Positions 24,477 through 32,977 of a stretch of 51,014 bases of DNA are shown here, piece after piece. Location of the stretch: contig JBILBU010000013.1 of the NCBI GenBank assembly GCA_044353505.1, positions 1-51,014 on the forward strand, written 5' to 3'. Origin of the DNA: Pollutibacter sp044353505. Lineage in GTDB: Bacteria > Bacteroidota > Bacteroidia > Chitinophagales > Chitinophagaceae. How positions within the stretch are numbered: position 1 is the stretch's first letter; each line of letters begins with the position of its first letter. The position numbers and the translations under genes are program-made. The notes beneath the pieces were generated by a model, which was not told the origin of the DNA, did no database searches, and saw nothing but the letters and a program-made list of their open reading frames with translations.

Positions 24477-27400
24477 TTAGCTGCAACCCATACTGTTTCC
24501 ACAGTTGAGGCATTTGTAACAGGTTCCGCTTCTTACCGTGATGTGTCCGCAAGTATTACATGCAGGAGCATCACTTTGCATGCTCTTCATGAATTCTTGG
24601 GTACTGTTCTCAGCCCTTACCGCCTGCGGTGCCTTTTGAGCTTTTGGTACAGGAGCAGCGCCTGGTGTTGGGGCAACTACCCGAACATCAGAAAGTTCAG
24701 GCTTTGAATCGCTTTCAAAGCGGGGCATTTCAGTAGCATCCCACTCATCCTTTCCTGTATTCATCACTTCTGGCTTATCCAGCACATGAACCAGGTCAGT
24801 ACGGTTCAAATATTCGTAAGCAAGGCAGCGGAATACGAAATCAACAATAGAGGTAGTTGACTTAATATTTGGATGGTCTACCATACCTGAAGGTTCAAAC
24901 TTGGTAAACACAAACTTCTCTACAAACTCTTCCAATGGAACACCATATTGAAGTCCAACTGAAACCGCAATGGCAAAGCTGTTCATCAAGCTGCGAAGGG
25001 TTGATCCCTCTTTGGCAAGATCGATAAATATTTCACCAAGGGTTTGGTCGTTATACTCTCCGGTACGCAAGAAAATTGCTTGGCCGTTGATTTTTGCTTT
25101 TTGTGTGAATCCCCTTCTCTTTGCAGGAAGTTTTTTACGCTCAACAATTCTTGAAAGCTGACGCTTCAATTTTGTATCAGGTGAGGCGTGCATTCTTTTT
25201 TGTAATTCGTCCAACAACTCATCTACCGTAAGTTTGCTGACATCAAGGAATGGACTATCAGCAGATGCTGCAGCTTCTTCAGCTTTTTCCTCATCGGTAA
25301 CCTTGCTATCGCTCTTGTTGCTGAGTGGTTGACTAAGCTTTGAACCATCGCGGTAGAGTGCACAAGCTTTCAAGCCAAGTTCCCAGCTGAGTTGGTAGCT
25401 ATCAGCAATTTCGGCGATTGTTGCCTCATTTGGAAGGTTGATGGTTTTAGAGATGGCCCCACTAATGAATGGTTGCGTTGCTCCCATCATGCGGATATGG
25501 CCATGTGCATGAATATAGCGCTCTCCTTTTTTGCCGCATTTGTTTGCGCAATCAAAAACAGGATAGTGTTCTGGCTTAAGATGTGGCGCACCTTCAATCG
25601 TCATGGTACCACAAACAAAATCATTGGCTGCATCAATTTCGGAACCCTTGAAACCAAGTGCCTGAAGCATGTTCCACTCGAAATTGAAGTACTGCTCAGG
25701 TTTGAATCCAAGGCGCTGCAAACACTCTTCGCCCAATGCGTACACATTGAATACAAAGCCAACCTCAAATGCAGAAACAACTGCTTCATCAAGTTTTTTG
25801 ATTTCGCTGGCAATAAATCCTTTCTCACTCAACACTTCGTGGTTGATGAATGGAGCGCCGGCGAAAGAACCAGAACCAACCGCGTATTTAATGATAGCGT
25901 CTTGTTCTGCTTCTGAATATTTAAGGTTCGCAAGTGCTTGCGGAACCGATTGGTTGATGATTTTAAAATAACCACCACCAGAAAGTTTCTTGAATTTAAC
26001 AAGTGCGAAGTCAGGCTCAACACCAGTGGTGTCGCAATCCATAACCAATCCAATTGTTCCTGTTGGTGCAATAACGGTTGACTGTGCATTACGGTAACCA
26101 TATTGCTCACCCAATTCTACTGCATCATCCCAGGCCTTGCATGCTGCCTTGAGGAGGTAATCAGGACAATCTTTCGCCTTGATTCCTTGTGGCTTAATGC
26201 TTAGGCCAACATAGGCCTGATCTGCATCGTAAGCTGCAGCGCGGTGGTTTCTCATCACCTTAAGCATGTGCTCGCTGTTCTCTTTGTATCTAGGGAACGG
26301 ACCATGTATTTTAGCAATCTCAGCAGATGTCTTATATGAAATACCGGTCATGATTGCTGTAATTGCCCCTGCAATTCCTCTTGCCTCATCACTATCATAT
26401 GGAATACCGCTCACCATCAACATGCTACCAAGGTTAGCATAACCAAGTCCAAGTGTACGGTAATCGTAGCTGAGCTGAGCAACTTCTTTACTTGGGAACT
26501 GTGCCATTAACACTGAAACCTCAAGAACGGTCGTCCACAACCTCACTGAATATTCAAAGCCCTTTACATCAAATGAGTTATCAGACTCATTGAAGAACTT
26601 CCTAAGGTTAGCCGAAGCAAGGTTACATGCGGTGTTATCAAGGAACATGTACTCACTACAAGGGTTTGAAGCCCTGATTCGTCCGCCTTCCGGACAAGTA
26701 TGCCATTCGTTGATGGTTGTATCATATTGTGTTCCTGGATCTGCACAACGCCAAGCAGCGTAAGCAATTTTATCCCACAATGCTTTTGCAGATATTTTCT
26801 TCATCACACGGCCATCCATTCTTCCGGTAAGTTCCCAATCTTCCCCTGCAGCAAGTTTTTCAAAAAATGCATTCGGTATCCTTACTGAGTTATTGGAATT
26901 TTGTCCACTTACTGTTTTGTATGCTTCCCCTTCGTAATCGCTTGCATAACCTGCAGCAATAAGGGCTGCCACTTTTTTCTCCTCCTCCACTTTCCAGTCG
27001 ATAAATTGCTCGATCTCCGGATGATCAAGGTCTAGGCAAACCATTTTGGCCGCACGACGGGTTGTTCCACCACTTTTGATGGCTCCTGCTGCACGGTCGC
27101 CTATTCTCAAGAAACTCATCAATCCGGATGAAGTTCCGCCTCCACTTAATTTTTCACCTTCGCCACGCATGTTGGAGAAATTTGTTCCAACACCTGAACC
27201 ATATTTAAAGATTCTGGCCTCACGCACCCAGAGGTCCATGATACCCCCTTCGTTTACAAGATCATCCTCAACACTGAGAATGAAACAAGCATGTGGCTGA
27301 GGACGCTCATAAGCAGAAGTAGATTTTTTCAACTGACCATCCAATTGGTCTACATAATAATGTCCCTGTGGCTTACCCTTGATGCCATAACTTTCATGCA

Positions 27401-27839
27401 ATCCAGTATTGAACCACTGTGGTGAGTTTGGCACACAGGCTTGGTTAAGTATTGAGAAAACCAGCTCTTCATAAAACACATTAGCATCTTCAGTTGAAGC
27501 GAAATAGCCATAACGCTCTCCCCATACCCTCCAGCAATGAGCCATACGATGGGCAACCTGCTTAGAAGAAGTTTCCCTTCCAAGAGAACCATCGGGCTGT
27601 GGCACACCTGCTTTCCTGAAATATTTTTGTGCAATGATATCTGTAGCAATCTGGCTCCATTGCTTCGGCACTTCCACATTGGTCATTTCAAATACCACTT
27701 CACCACTCGGATTACGGATAATCGAAGTGCGGTAGTCGTATTCGAACATTTCAAACACACTTACCTTACTTGAAGTAAAATGTCGGTCGAACTTTAGTCC
27801 CTGACTGTTTGCGGTTGCTTTGGTTTTGTTTGTGGCCAT
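24477..27839 (-). CDS. nrdJ: Adenosylcobalamin-dependent (class II) ribonucleotide reductase
   Basis: A 1120-residue reductase making deoxyribonucleotides with a B12-derived radical, so independent of oxygen. Family features: CVPNSPQWFNTG near the N-terminus, a HACFILSVEDD cysteine, the active-site ASNPCSEYMFLDNTACNLAS block, and APTGTIG. A TSCPD-type domain follows at about 900-1030. The C-terminus carries cysteine pairs (CNTCGH, then CYKCLNCG and a final Cys), resembling a zinc ribbon plus the redox cysteines that re-reduce the active site. No class I or III reductase is in this window. No cobalamin riboswitch was recognised upstream; instead two small palindromes occur there. Confidence 0.96.
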   Translation of the reverse strand: MATNKTKATANSQGLKFDRHFTSSKVSVFEMFEYDYRTSIIRNPSGEVVFEMTNVEVPKQWSQIATDIIAQKYFRKAGVPQPDGSLGRETSSKQVAHRMAHCWRVWGERYGYFASTEDANVFYEELVFSILNQACVPNSPQWFNTGLHESYGIKGKPQGHYYVDQLDGQLKKSTSAYERPQPHACFILSVEDDLVNEGGIMDLWVREARIFKYGSGVGTNFSNMRGEGEKLSGGGTSSGLMSFLRIGDRAAGAIKSGGTTRRAAKMVCLDLDHPEIEQFIDWKVEEEKKVAALIAAGYASDYEGEAYKTVSGQNSNNSVRIPNAFFEKLAAGEDWELTGRMDGRVMKKISAKALWDKIAYAAWRCADPGTQYDTTINEWHTCPEGGRIRASNPCSEYMFLDNTACNLASANLRKFFNESDNSFDVKGFEYSVRLWTTVLEVSVLMAQFPSKEVAQLSYDYRTLGLGYANLGSMLMVSGIPYDSDEARGIAGAITAIMTGISYKTSAEIAKIHGPFPRYKENSEHMLKVMRNHRAAAYDADQAYVGLSIKPQGIKAKDCPDYLLKAACKAWDDAVELGEQYGYRNAQSTVIAPTGTIGLVMDCDTTGVEPDFALVKFKKLSGGGYFKIINQSVPQALANLKYSEAEQDAIIKYAVGSGSFAGAPFINHEVLSEKGFIASEIKKLDEAVVSAFEVGFVFNVYALGEECLQRLGFKPEQYFNFEWNMLQALGFKGSEIDAANDFVCGTMTIEGAPHLKPEHYPVFDCANKCGKKGERYIHAHGHIRMMGATQPFISGAISKTINLPNEATIAEIADSYQLSWELGLKACALYRDGSKLSQPLSNKSDSKVTDEEKAEEAAASADSPFLDVSKLTVDELLDELQKRMHASPDTKLKRQLSRIVERKKLPAKRRGFTQKAKINGQAIFLRTGEYNDQTLGEIFIDLAKEGSTLRSLMNSFAIAVSVGLQYGVPLEEFVEKFVFTKFEPSGMVDHPNIKSTTSIVDFVFRCLAYEYLNRTDLVHVLDKPEVMNTGKDEWDATEMPRFESDSKPELSDVRVVAPTPGAAPVPKAQKAPQAVRAENSTQEFMKSMQSDAPACNTCGHITVRSGTCYKCLNCGNSMGCS

Positions 27840-27860
27840 CTTGCTATTATTGAAGGTTAG

Positions 27861-27870
27861 TAGTATACTA
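27861..27870. repeat. Palindrome TAGTATACTA upstream of nrdJ
   Basis: A perfect 10-bp palindrome lies 21 bp before the nrdJ ATG on the minus strand. Its position would suit an operator overlapping the promoter or early leader. NrdR boxes are AT-rich palindromes upstream of nrd genes, but this one does not clearly match the consensus I remember, so no regulator is assigned. Confidence 0.35.
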
Positions 27871-27930
27871 GTTGTTTTCCTAGACAGAGTACGAAAATAT
27901 CTTTACTTGTCTACTCTTCAAGGCCCTAAA

Positions 27931-27949
27931 TATCAACAGGGTGTTGATA
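27931..27949. repeat. Inverted repeat TATCAACA-GGG-TGTTGATA upstream of nrdJ
   Basis: Perfect 8-bp arms separated by GGG lie about 90 bp upstream of nrdJ. Each arm with its flanking base resembles a DnaA box with one mismatch (TTATCAACA against TTATCCACA), facing in opposite directions. DnaA is known to control nrdAB in E. coli, so regulation is conceivable, but one motif is weak evidence. The rest of 27840-28139 shows no gene and no recognisable riboswitch. Confidence 0.4.
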
Positions 27950-28139
27950 ACTGCAGCAATCCGCAACTGCATTGGGTTTCCATTTTTGTTCACTTTTTAA
28001 AAAAAATATTTTTGGTCAACTACGGGAAAATCGGTAGTATAAATATCAAGGAAAATTAGAAAGGAAATTGTGACAAATATCATGTTTGAAGACGGACAGA
28101 ACAATACCTTCGCAAAAATCATCTGCATCCCATTTTTAT

Positions 28140-28868
28140 ATGAAAAAAAAATACTGTGCATTGGCAATTGTATTCATCATGTTTGGTTTAACAACAGTTG
28201 CGCAAGAAAGAAAATTCAGCGGCTGGGCCATGAGCATGAATACGATACAGCTCAATCCGAAAATAATTATTCAATTTGATGCACAACTGCGTTCATCCAA
28301 TAATTTAGAAAAGTCAGAAGTGCTAATACTTAGGCCATTGCTGGGATACATGATCAACACAACAACTGCAGTTGGTCTTGGTATAGCATCAATTGGCAGC
28401 TGGAAAACAATTGATGAAGTGCGTGACAGAGCAGATGAATTTCGAATCTGGCAGCAGTTTAATAAGATAAAAAAATATGGTTCATTAATCCTGCAGCATA
28501 GAGTGAGATTGGAGGAAAGATGGATTCCAGTTGTTCGTGTAGAAAATGGCGCATTCAAGAAAAATGGCGAAAATTTTAACAGCAAGCTTAGGTATTTCAC
28601 TAGGCTGATGATTCCAATGAAAAAAACAGAACAATTTTCAACAGGATTCTATGGTACTATTCAAAATGAATTTTTCTTTAACACAACCGGAGCAGCCTAC
28701 GTAAATAACAAATTCTTCGACCAGTTAAGAACCTATGGCGGGGGTGGCTACCGCGTAAACAAGTTAGTTGACTTTGAGCTGGGATTCATGTACCAATATG
28801 TAGAAGGCAGCGGTAAAGGATACACGGCCAACAACATTCTTCAACTTTCAACCTTCTTAAGGCTTTAG
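28140..28868 (+). CDS. DUF2490 family protein (predicted outer-membrane beta-barrel)
   Basis: A 242-residue protein with a clear signal peptide (MKKKYCALAIVFIMFGL, cleaved near VAQ at about residue 21). The mature sequence alternates in beta-strand fashion and includes the DUF2490-like block FRIWQQFNKIKKYG, then HRVRLEERW. The C-terminus ends in LSTFLRL, plausible for an outer-membrane strand. The ATG at 28140 is chosen because it sits directly at the signal peptide; the frame is open upstream to 28086. Function is unknown. It is divergent from nrdJ across about 300 bp. Confidence 0.8.
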   Translation: MKKKYCALAIVFIMFGLTTVAQERKFSGWAMSMNTIQLNPKIIIQFDAQLRSSNNLEKSEVLILRPLLGYMINTTTAVGLGIASIGSWKTIDEVRDRADEFRIWQQFNKIKKYGSLILQHRVRLEERWIPVVRVENGAFKKNGENFNSKLRYFTRLMIPMKKTEQFSTGFYGTIQNEFFFNTTGAAYVNNKFFDQLRTYGGGGYRVNKLVDFELGFMYQYVEGSGKGYTANNILQLSTFLRL

Positions 28869-28960
28869 CGAACCATCAGCATCACCTTTCCCTCTGATGA
28901 ACAGATCAATCCTAAAGCGAAAAGTTTTTCGCACATTTGCAATGGAGGCCATACCAAATC

Positions 28961-29752
28961 ATGACGCAACCCAGGTACAATAAAATTGTTGAGCAAAAAG
29001 CCCAAGGGAAAAAATCTTTTGCCCTACTCGTAGACCCCGACAAAACCTCTGTCCATCAAGCAAGGCAACTGATTGAGCTGAGCAATAACGCGGCAGTAGA
29101 TCTCATCTTTGTTGGCGGAAGCCTTCTGGTTACCGATCATCTGGAAGAAATTGTACAAGAGTTTAAAAAAGAATCAACCATCCCTGTACTGCTTTTCCCT
29201 GGAAGTCCGGCTCAGGTTACTCCATACGCAGATGCACTCCTTTATTTGTCGTTGATCTCTGGAAGAAACCCAGAATTGCTGATCGGACAACATGTGATCT
29301 CCGCTCCAGCAATCAGGAAAAGTGGACTCGAAATCATCTCCACGGGATATATGCTCATCGATGGCGGAAATCCAACAACCGCCTCCTATATCAGCAACTC
29401 AAGTCCGATTCCGGCAGATAAAAATGAAATAGCGGCCTGTACCGCTATGGCGGGCGAGATGCTCGGGTTGAAGCTCATCTACCTGGATGCTGGCAGCGGC
29501 GCCATGAACCCAATCCCGGAAGCAATGATTTCAGCCGTATCATCACAAATAAACATACCCCTCATCGTTGGAGGAGGTATTACAGGTCCCGAAAAGGCAT
29601 ATCGCAACTGCATGGCGGGAGCAGACATCACCGTAGTAGGCAATGCCATTGAAAAGGACCCTGGACTGATCAAAGAGATGAGTATGGCCATTCGAGCCGC
29701 CTCCTCAAACCCCAGCATGGTTGAGTCGCCTGAAAGTAATGGGGCATTTTAG
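28961..29752 (+). CDS. Geranylgeranylglyceryl/heptaprenylglyceryl phosphate synthase-like (GGGPS/PcrB family)
   Basis: A 263-residue TIM-barrel prenyltransferase joining glycerol-1-phosphate to a long prenyl diphosphate. Visible are LLVDPDKT (22-29), FVGGSLLV, the substrate strand ISTGYMLIDGG, DAGSGAMNPIP, the phosphate-binding GGGITGPEKA and VGNAIEKDP. Archaea use this enzyme for ether lipids and Bacillus PcrB for heptaprenylglyceryl phosphate; Bacteroidota members form their own group, whose product in the cell is less clear. ATG 28961 is preferred to a TTG at 28937. It lies upstream of the arginine leader and may share no function with it. Confidence 0.9.
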   Translation: MTQPRYNKIVEQKAQGKKSFALLVDPDKTSVHQARQLIELSNNAAVDLIFVGGSLLVTDHLEEIVQEFKKESTIPVLLFPGSPAQVTPYADALLYLSLISGRNPELLIGQHVISAPAIRKSGLEIISTGYMLIDGGNPTTASYISNSSPIPADKNEIAACTAMAGEMLGLKLIYLDAGSGAMNPIPEAMISAVSSQINIPLIVGGGITGPEKAYRNCMAGADITVVGNAIEKDPGLIKEMSMAIRAASSNPSMVESPESNGAF

Positions 29753-29775
29753 GGGCATTTTTAAGAAATAATCAG

Positions 29776-29783
29776 TTACTTTG
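29776..29783 (+). promoter_or_regulatory. Candidate -7 element of the arginine operon
   Basis: TTACTTTG, one mismatch from the Bacteroidota -7 consensus TAnnTTTG, lies about 40 nt before the leader-ORF ATG and in the gap after the GGGPS gene. Transcription would start near 29790. No convincing -33 TTG box is present, so the promoter is tentative. Confidence 0.3.
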
Positions 29784-29822
29784 CAGTTCATTATTTATCG
29801 TTAAACAGATAGACTCAGAACA

Positions 29823-29951
29823 ATGAAAAAAAACCTGACCTCCTCATCAATAGCAGAAACGGCTCATGCCGCTTCCATGCGTTGGGTTTTTACTGTGCCT
29901 CAAGGAACAGTTTTTTTATGCCGACCCATTCCATTTTTGGTACGACGTTGA
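29823..29951 (+). CDS. Putative 42-residue arginine leader peptide
   Basis: A short ORF begins MKKNLTSSSIAETAH and ends FLVRR, directly followed by TGA and then TAG. It contains four arginines (residues 20, 34, 41, 42), the last two as consecutive CGA-CGT codons before the stop. It is 91 bp upstream of the first gene of the arginine operon and about 33 nt downstream of a predicted transcription start. It has no signal peptide or known domain. The placement, the Arg-Arg terminus and the competing RNA pairings after it suggest a translated attenuator peptide sensing charged tRNA-Arg. This is inference from one genome; start and translation are unproven. Confidence 0.55.
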   Translation: MKKNLTSSSIAETAHAASMRWVFTVPQGTVFLCRPIPFLVRR

Positions 29952-30005
29952 TAGATACCACCCCCGAACGACTGCCGTAAACTGTCTGACCCAACCCCAC
30001 CGGGG
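29881..30005 (+). promoter_or_regulatory. Candidate arginine attenuator / RNA switch
   Basis: Three mutually exclusive pairings can be drawn. GTTGGGT (29881-29887, inside the leader ORF) pairs with ACCCAAC (29990-29996). CCCCG (29962-29966) pairs with CGGGG (30001-30005). CCCC (29995-29998) forms a local hairpin with GGGG (30002-30005) around ACC. A ribosome paused at the two Arg codons (29943-29948) would cover or free these segments differently. There is no long T run after the G-rich arm, so if it acts it may control translation of the downstream gene rather than termination. Structure was judged by eye, without energy calculation. Confidence 0.35.
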
Positions 30006-30042
30006 ATTGCGCTGACATGTGTTAATTTTCAATTCGTAAAAA

Positions 30043-30753
30043 ATGGAACAGCAAAAACAAGACTTCAACATATATATCGCCAGCGATGCGGACTTCGAGT
30101 TCGCTGAGCAAATCTGCCTAGAGATGGAGGAATCCGCAAAAGCAAGGGGCACAGGAATAGCAAAAAGGAGTCCGGATTATATTCGCAAAAAAATGATGGA
30201 GGGCAAAGCCGTTATTGCGCTCACAAAAGAAAATGCTTGGGCAGGCTTCTGCTATATCGAAACATGGGGACATGGCAGCTATGTTGCCAACTCAGGATTG
30301 ATTGTGAGTCCCTTGTTGAGAAAAAGCGGACTAGCAAGACTAATCAAGAAAAAAATCTTTGCGCTGAGCAGGGAAAAATATCCTGATTCAAAAATATTTG
30401 GACTCACCACAGGATTGCCGGTGATGAAAATCAACTCAGAACTAGGCTACGAGCCAGTTACCTACTCAGAACTGACACAGGATGAAGACTTCTGGGCGGG
30501 CTGCAAGAGTTGCATCAACTATGAGATCCTGATGAGCAAAGAAAGGAAAAACTGCATGTGTACGGCTATGCTTTACGATCCTAAGGATCATTATGAGCCA
30601 GCAGAGACCAAAGAATATTTCGAACAAAATGCTAAGGGATTTGAGCGTTTATTCCGTTTTAAAGAGTGGAAACTTTTGCGGTCTTTCATAAAAAAAGATG
30701 GCAAAGCAATCAAATCCATTAAAAGTTTTTTCTCCCCATTATTTAATTTCTAA
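30043..30753 (+). CDS. GNAT N-acyltransferase, probable glutamate N-acyltransferase (ArgA-like)
   Basis: A 236-residue acetyltransferase-fold protein heading the arginine operon, the place where Bacteroidota carry their non-canonical N-acylglutamate synthase. The acyl-CoA loop is LLRKSGLARL (about 91-100) in the form RxxGxA, after the LIVSP strand. Its C-terminal part has Cys154-x2-Cys157 and Cys171-x-Cys173, a possible metal site. The predicted reaction is acylation of glutamate as the first step of arginine synthesis, with acetyl- or succinyl-CoA as donor; the carbamoyltransferase downstream suggests succinyl. It shows no amino-acid-kinase domain as in classical ArgA. Function is inferred mainly from context. 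Confidence 0.75.
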   Translation: MEQQKQDFNIYIASDADFEFAEQICLEMEESAKARGTGIAKRSPDYIRKKMMEGKAVIALTKENAWAGFCYIETWGHGSYVANSGLIVSPLLRKSGLARLIKKKIFALSREKYPDSKIFGLTTGLPVMKINSELGYEPVTYSELTQDEDFWAGCKSCINYEILMSKERKNCMCTAMLYDPKDHYEPAETKEYFEQNAKGFERLFRFKEWKLLRSFIKKDGKAIKSIKSFFSPLFNF

Positions 30754-30770
30754 AGCAAGCAGCTTATATC

Positions 30771-31973
30771 ATGGCAAAAAAAGTAGTTCTCGGTTTTAGT
30801 GGTGGCCTGGATACCACATTCTGTGTGAAACACCTATCAGAAGAGAAGGGCTATGAAGTGCATAGCATCATTGTCAACACTGGAGGATTTGGCGAAGAGG
30901 AACTGAAAAAAATTGAAGCCCATGCCTATGCATTGGGCGTCACCTCACACACCACCGTGAATGCAGTCAAAACATACTACGATAAAATAATCCGCTACCT
31001 CATCTATGGAAATGTATTAAAAAACAATACCTATCCGCTTAGCGTAAGTGCTGAAAGGCTAAGCCAGGCTTTACACATCGCTGAACATGTTCAACAACTG
31101 GGTGCTGATGCTGTAGCGCATGGAAGCACCGGAGCGGGTAACGATCAGGTGCGTTTTGATATGATTTTTCACATCTTGATTCCGGGCGTTGAAATCATTA
31201 CGCCAATTCGCGATCTCAAACTCAGCAGGGAAGAAGAAATTGACTACTTGCAGAAAAAGGGAGTAACCGTGAATGCAGAAAAAGCGATGTATTCCATCAA
31301 CAAAGGCCTCTGGGGAACAAGCATTGGAGGAAAAGAAACCCTATCATCAAAAGGAATCTTTCCCGAATCTGCATGGCCAACACAGGTAACCAAACATGAT
31401 ACCGAGGAACTGGTCATAGGATTTGAAAAAGGTGAGATTAAATCAGTCAACGAAAAAACATTCGAACACCCTTCACTTGCCATACAAGAACTGCAATCTA
31501 TTGTAGGTCCCTATGGAATTGGTCGCGATGTACATGTGGGGGATACCATCATTGGCATCAAGGGAAGAGTAGGCTTTGAAGCAGCTGCACCGATAGTAAT
31601 CATCAAGTCGCACCATGCACTAGAAAAACATGTGCTCACAAAATGGCAGCTTCAATGGAAAGATACATTGTCGCAGTTTTATGGCAACTGGCTTCATGAG
31701 GGACAAATACTTGATCCGGTTATGAGAGACATCGAAGCATATTTAGAACATGCTCAGCAAACCGTAACAGGAAAAGTGTTTCTTCAGCTTATGCCCTACA
31801 GGTATCAAATCGTAGGCATAGAATCAAGCTATGATCTGATGAACAGCAAGTTTGGCAAGTATGGAGAGATGAACAGCGGTTTCACTGGCGAAGACGTGAG
31901 AGGGTTTAGTAAGATTTTCGGCAACCAGAACATTATCTGGAGGGCTGTACAAGCCGAAAATAACAAGGAATAA
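30771..31973 (+). CDS. argG: Argininosuccinate synthase
   Basis: A 400-residue ATP-dependent ligase joining citrulline and aspartate. The PP-loop is GFSGGLDT (residues 8-15), followed by VNTGGFGEEEL, the HGSTGAGNDQVRFD block and SIGGKETLSS in the middle. The sequence follows the Bacteroidota subgroup, with Phe in place of Tyr in the canonical YSGGLDT. It lies 17 bp after the acyltransferase and 10 bp before argC. In this operon citrulline arises by deacylation of acyl-citrulline (ArgE). Confidence 0.95.
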   Translation: MAKKVVLGFSGGLDTTFCVKHLSEEKGYEVHSIIVNTGGFGEEELKKIEAHAYALGVTSHTTVNAVKTYYDKIIRYLIYGNVLKNNTYPLSVSAERLSQALHIAEHVQQLGADAVAHGSTGAGNDQVRFDMIFHILIPGVEIITPIRDLKLSREEEIDYLQKKGVTVNAEKAMYSINKGLWGTSIGGKETLSSKGIFPESAWPTQVTKHDTEELVIGFEKGEIKSVNEKTFEHPSLAIQELQSIVGPYGIGRDVHVGDTIIGIKGRVGFEAAAPIVIIKSHHALEKHVLTKWQLQWKDTLSQFYGNWLHEGQILDPVMRDIEAYLEHAQQTVTGKVFLQLMPYRYQIVGIESSYDLMNSKFGKYGEMNSGFTGEDVRGFSKIFGNQNIIWRAVQAENNKE

Positions 31974-31983
31974 ATATCGCAAC

Positions 31984-32967
31984 ATGCATAACAAGATAAA
32001 AATCGGAATCATTGGCGGAGCTGGCTACACTGGCGGTGAACTCATTCGCCTGCTGTTGATTCATCCGAATGCAGACATTCAATTCATTCACAGCAAGAGC
32101 AATGCAGGGAACCCGGTTTACCATGTGCATCAAGACCTTATTGGCTCAACGGAGTTAACATTCTCGGCAGACATTAATCAAGACATTGATCTTCTTTTTC
32201 TCTGTCTTGGTCATGGAGAATCTACCAAATTTCTAACGCAACATCAGCTCAACCCCTCCATCCGCATTATCGATCTGGCAAACGACTTTCGCATAACAAA
32301 TCAGTCAACACAAGGAGAAAGAAACTTTATATACGGACTCCCTGAACTTGGAAAAGAGCTTATAAAAAACGCCAATAATATTGCCAATCCTGGTTGTTTT
32401 GCTACAGCTATTCAATTGGGACTACTGCCTCTTGCAAAATCTGGAGAACTCAACGAAGTATACACAACAGGAATCACAGGATCTACAGGAGCTGGGCAAT
32501 CGCTTAGTACAACAAGTCATTTTAGCTGGAGAGCGAACAATATACAGGCCTACAAAACCCTGACCCATCAGCATATTGCAGAAATTCATCAGTCGATTCG
32601 CGGCTTGCAAGGAAACAATATTCCAGCTGTTCACTTTGTGCCATGGCGTGGCGATTTCACAAGAGGCATCTTTGTTTCATCCACACTCAGCACAACCCTA
32701 TCGGTTGAAAATCTCAACGAGCTGTACAAGGCTTACTATGCAGATCATCCCTTCACAATCGTATCCGAAAAACCGATTGCGCTCAAACAAGTGGTAAACA
32801 CCAACAAATGCGTCATCCACATCGAAAAAGAAAATGATAAGGTGGTTATCCACTCAGCAATAGACAACCTCCTTAAAGGTGCCAGCGGACAAGCCGTTCA
32901 AAATATGAACCTTATGTTTGGACTGGAAGAAATTAATGGATTACATTTAAAAGCCAGCGGATTCTAA
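31984..32967 (+). CDS. argC: N-acyl-gamma-glutamyl-phosphate reductase
   Basis: A 327-residue NADPH-dependent reductase producing acylglutamate semialdehyde. The Rossmann loop is IGGAGYTGGEL (10-20), the catalytic cysteine is Cys138 in NPGCFAT, and LANDFR (98-103) and HVAEIH-like histidine motifs (HQHIAEIHQ) are present. Length is typical. It follows argG by 10 bp and precedes proC by 10 bp. It would accept acetyl- or succinyl-substrates depending on the pathway variant. Confidence 0.95.
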   Translation: MHNKIKIGIIGGAGYTGGELIRLLLIHPNADIQFIHSKSNAGNPVYHVHQDLIGSTELTFSADINQDIDLLFLCLGHGESTKFLTQHQLNPSIRIIDLANDFRITNQSTQGERNFIYGLPELGKELIKNANNIANPGCFATAIQLGLLPLAKSGELNEVYTTGITGSTGAGQSLSTTSHFSWRANNIQAYKTLTHQHIAEIHQSIRGLQGNNIPAVHFVPWRGDFTRGIFVSSTLSTTLSVENLNELYKAYYADHPFTIVSEKPIALKQVVNTNKCVIHIEKENDKVVIHSAIDNLLKGASGQAVQNMNLMFGLEEINGLHLKASGF

Positions 32968-32977
32968 AACAACATTT

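Noticed and set aside
25392..25916. 174-residue plus-strand ORF opposite nrdJ
   Set aside because: It lies wholly inside the conserved reductase gene on the other strand and has no recognisable domain; a shadow frame.
27840..28139. Cobalamin riboswitch ahead of nrdJ
   Set aside because: I searched by eye for the conserved B12-box core and the surrounding helices and found none; a covariance search would be decisive.
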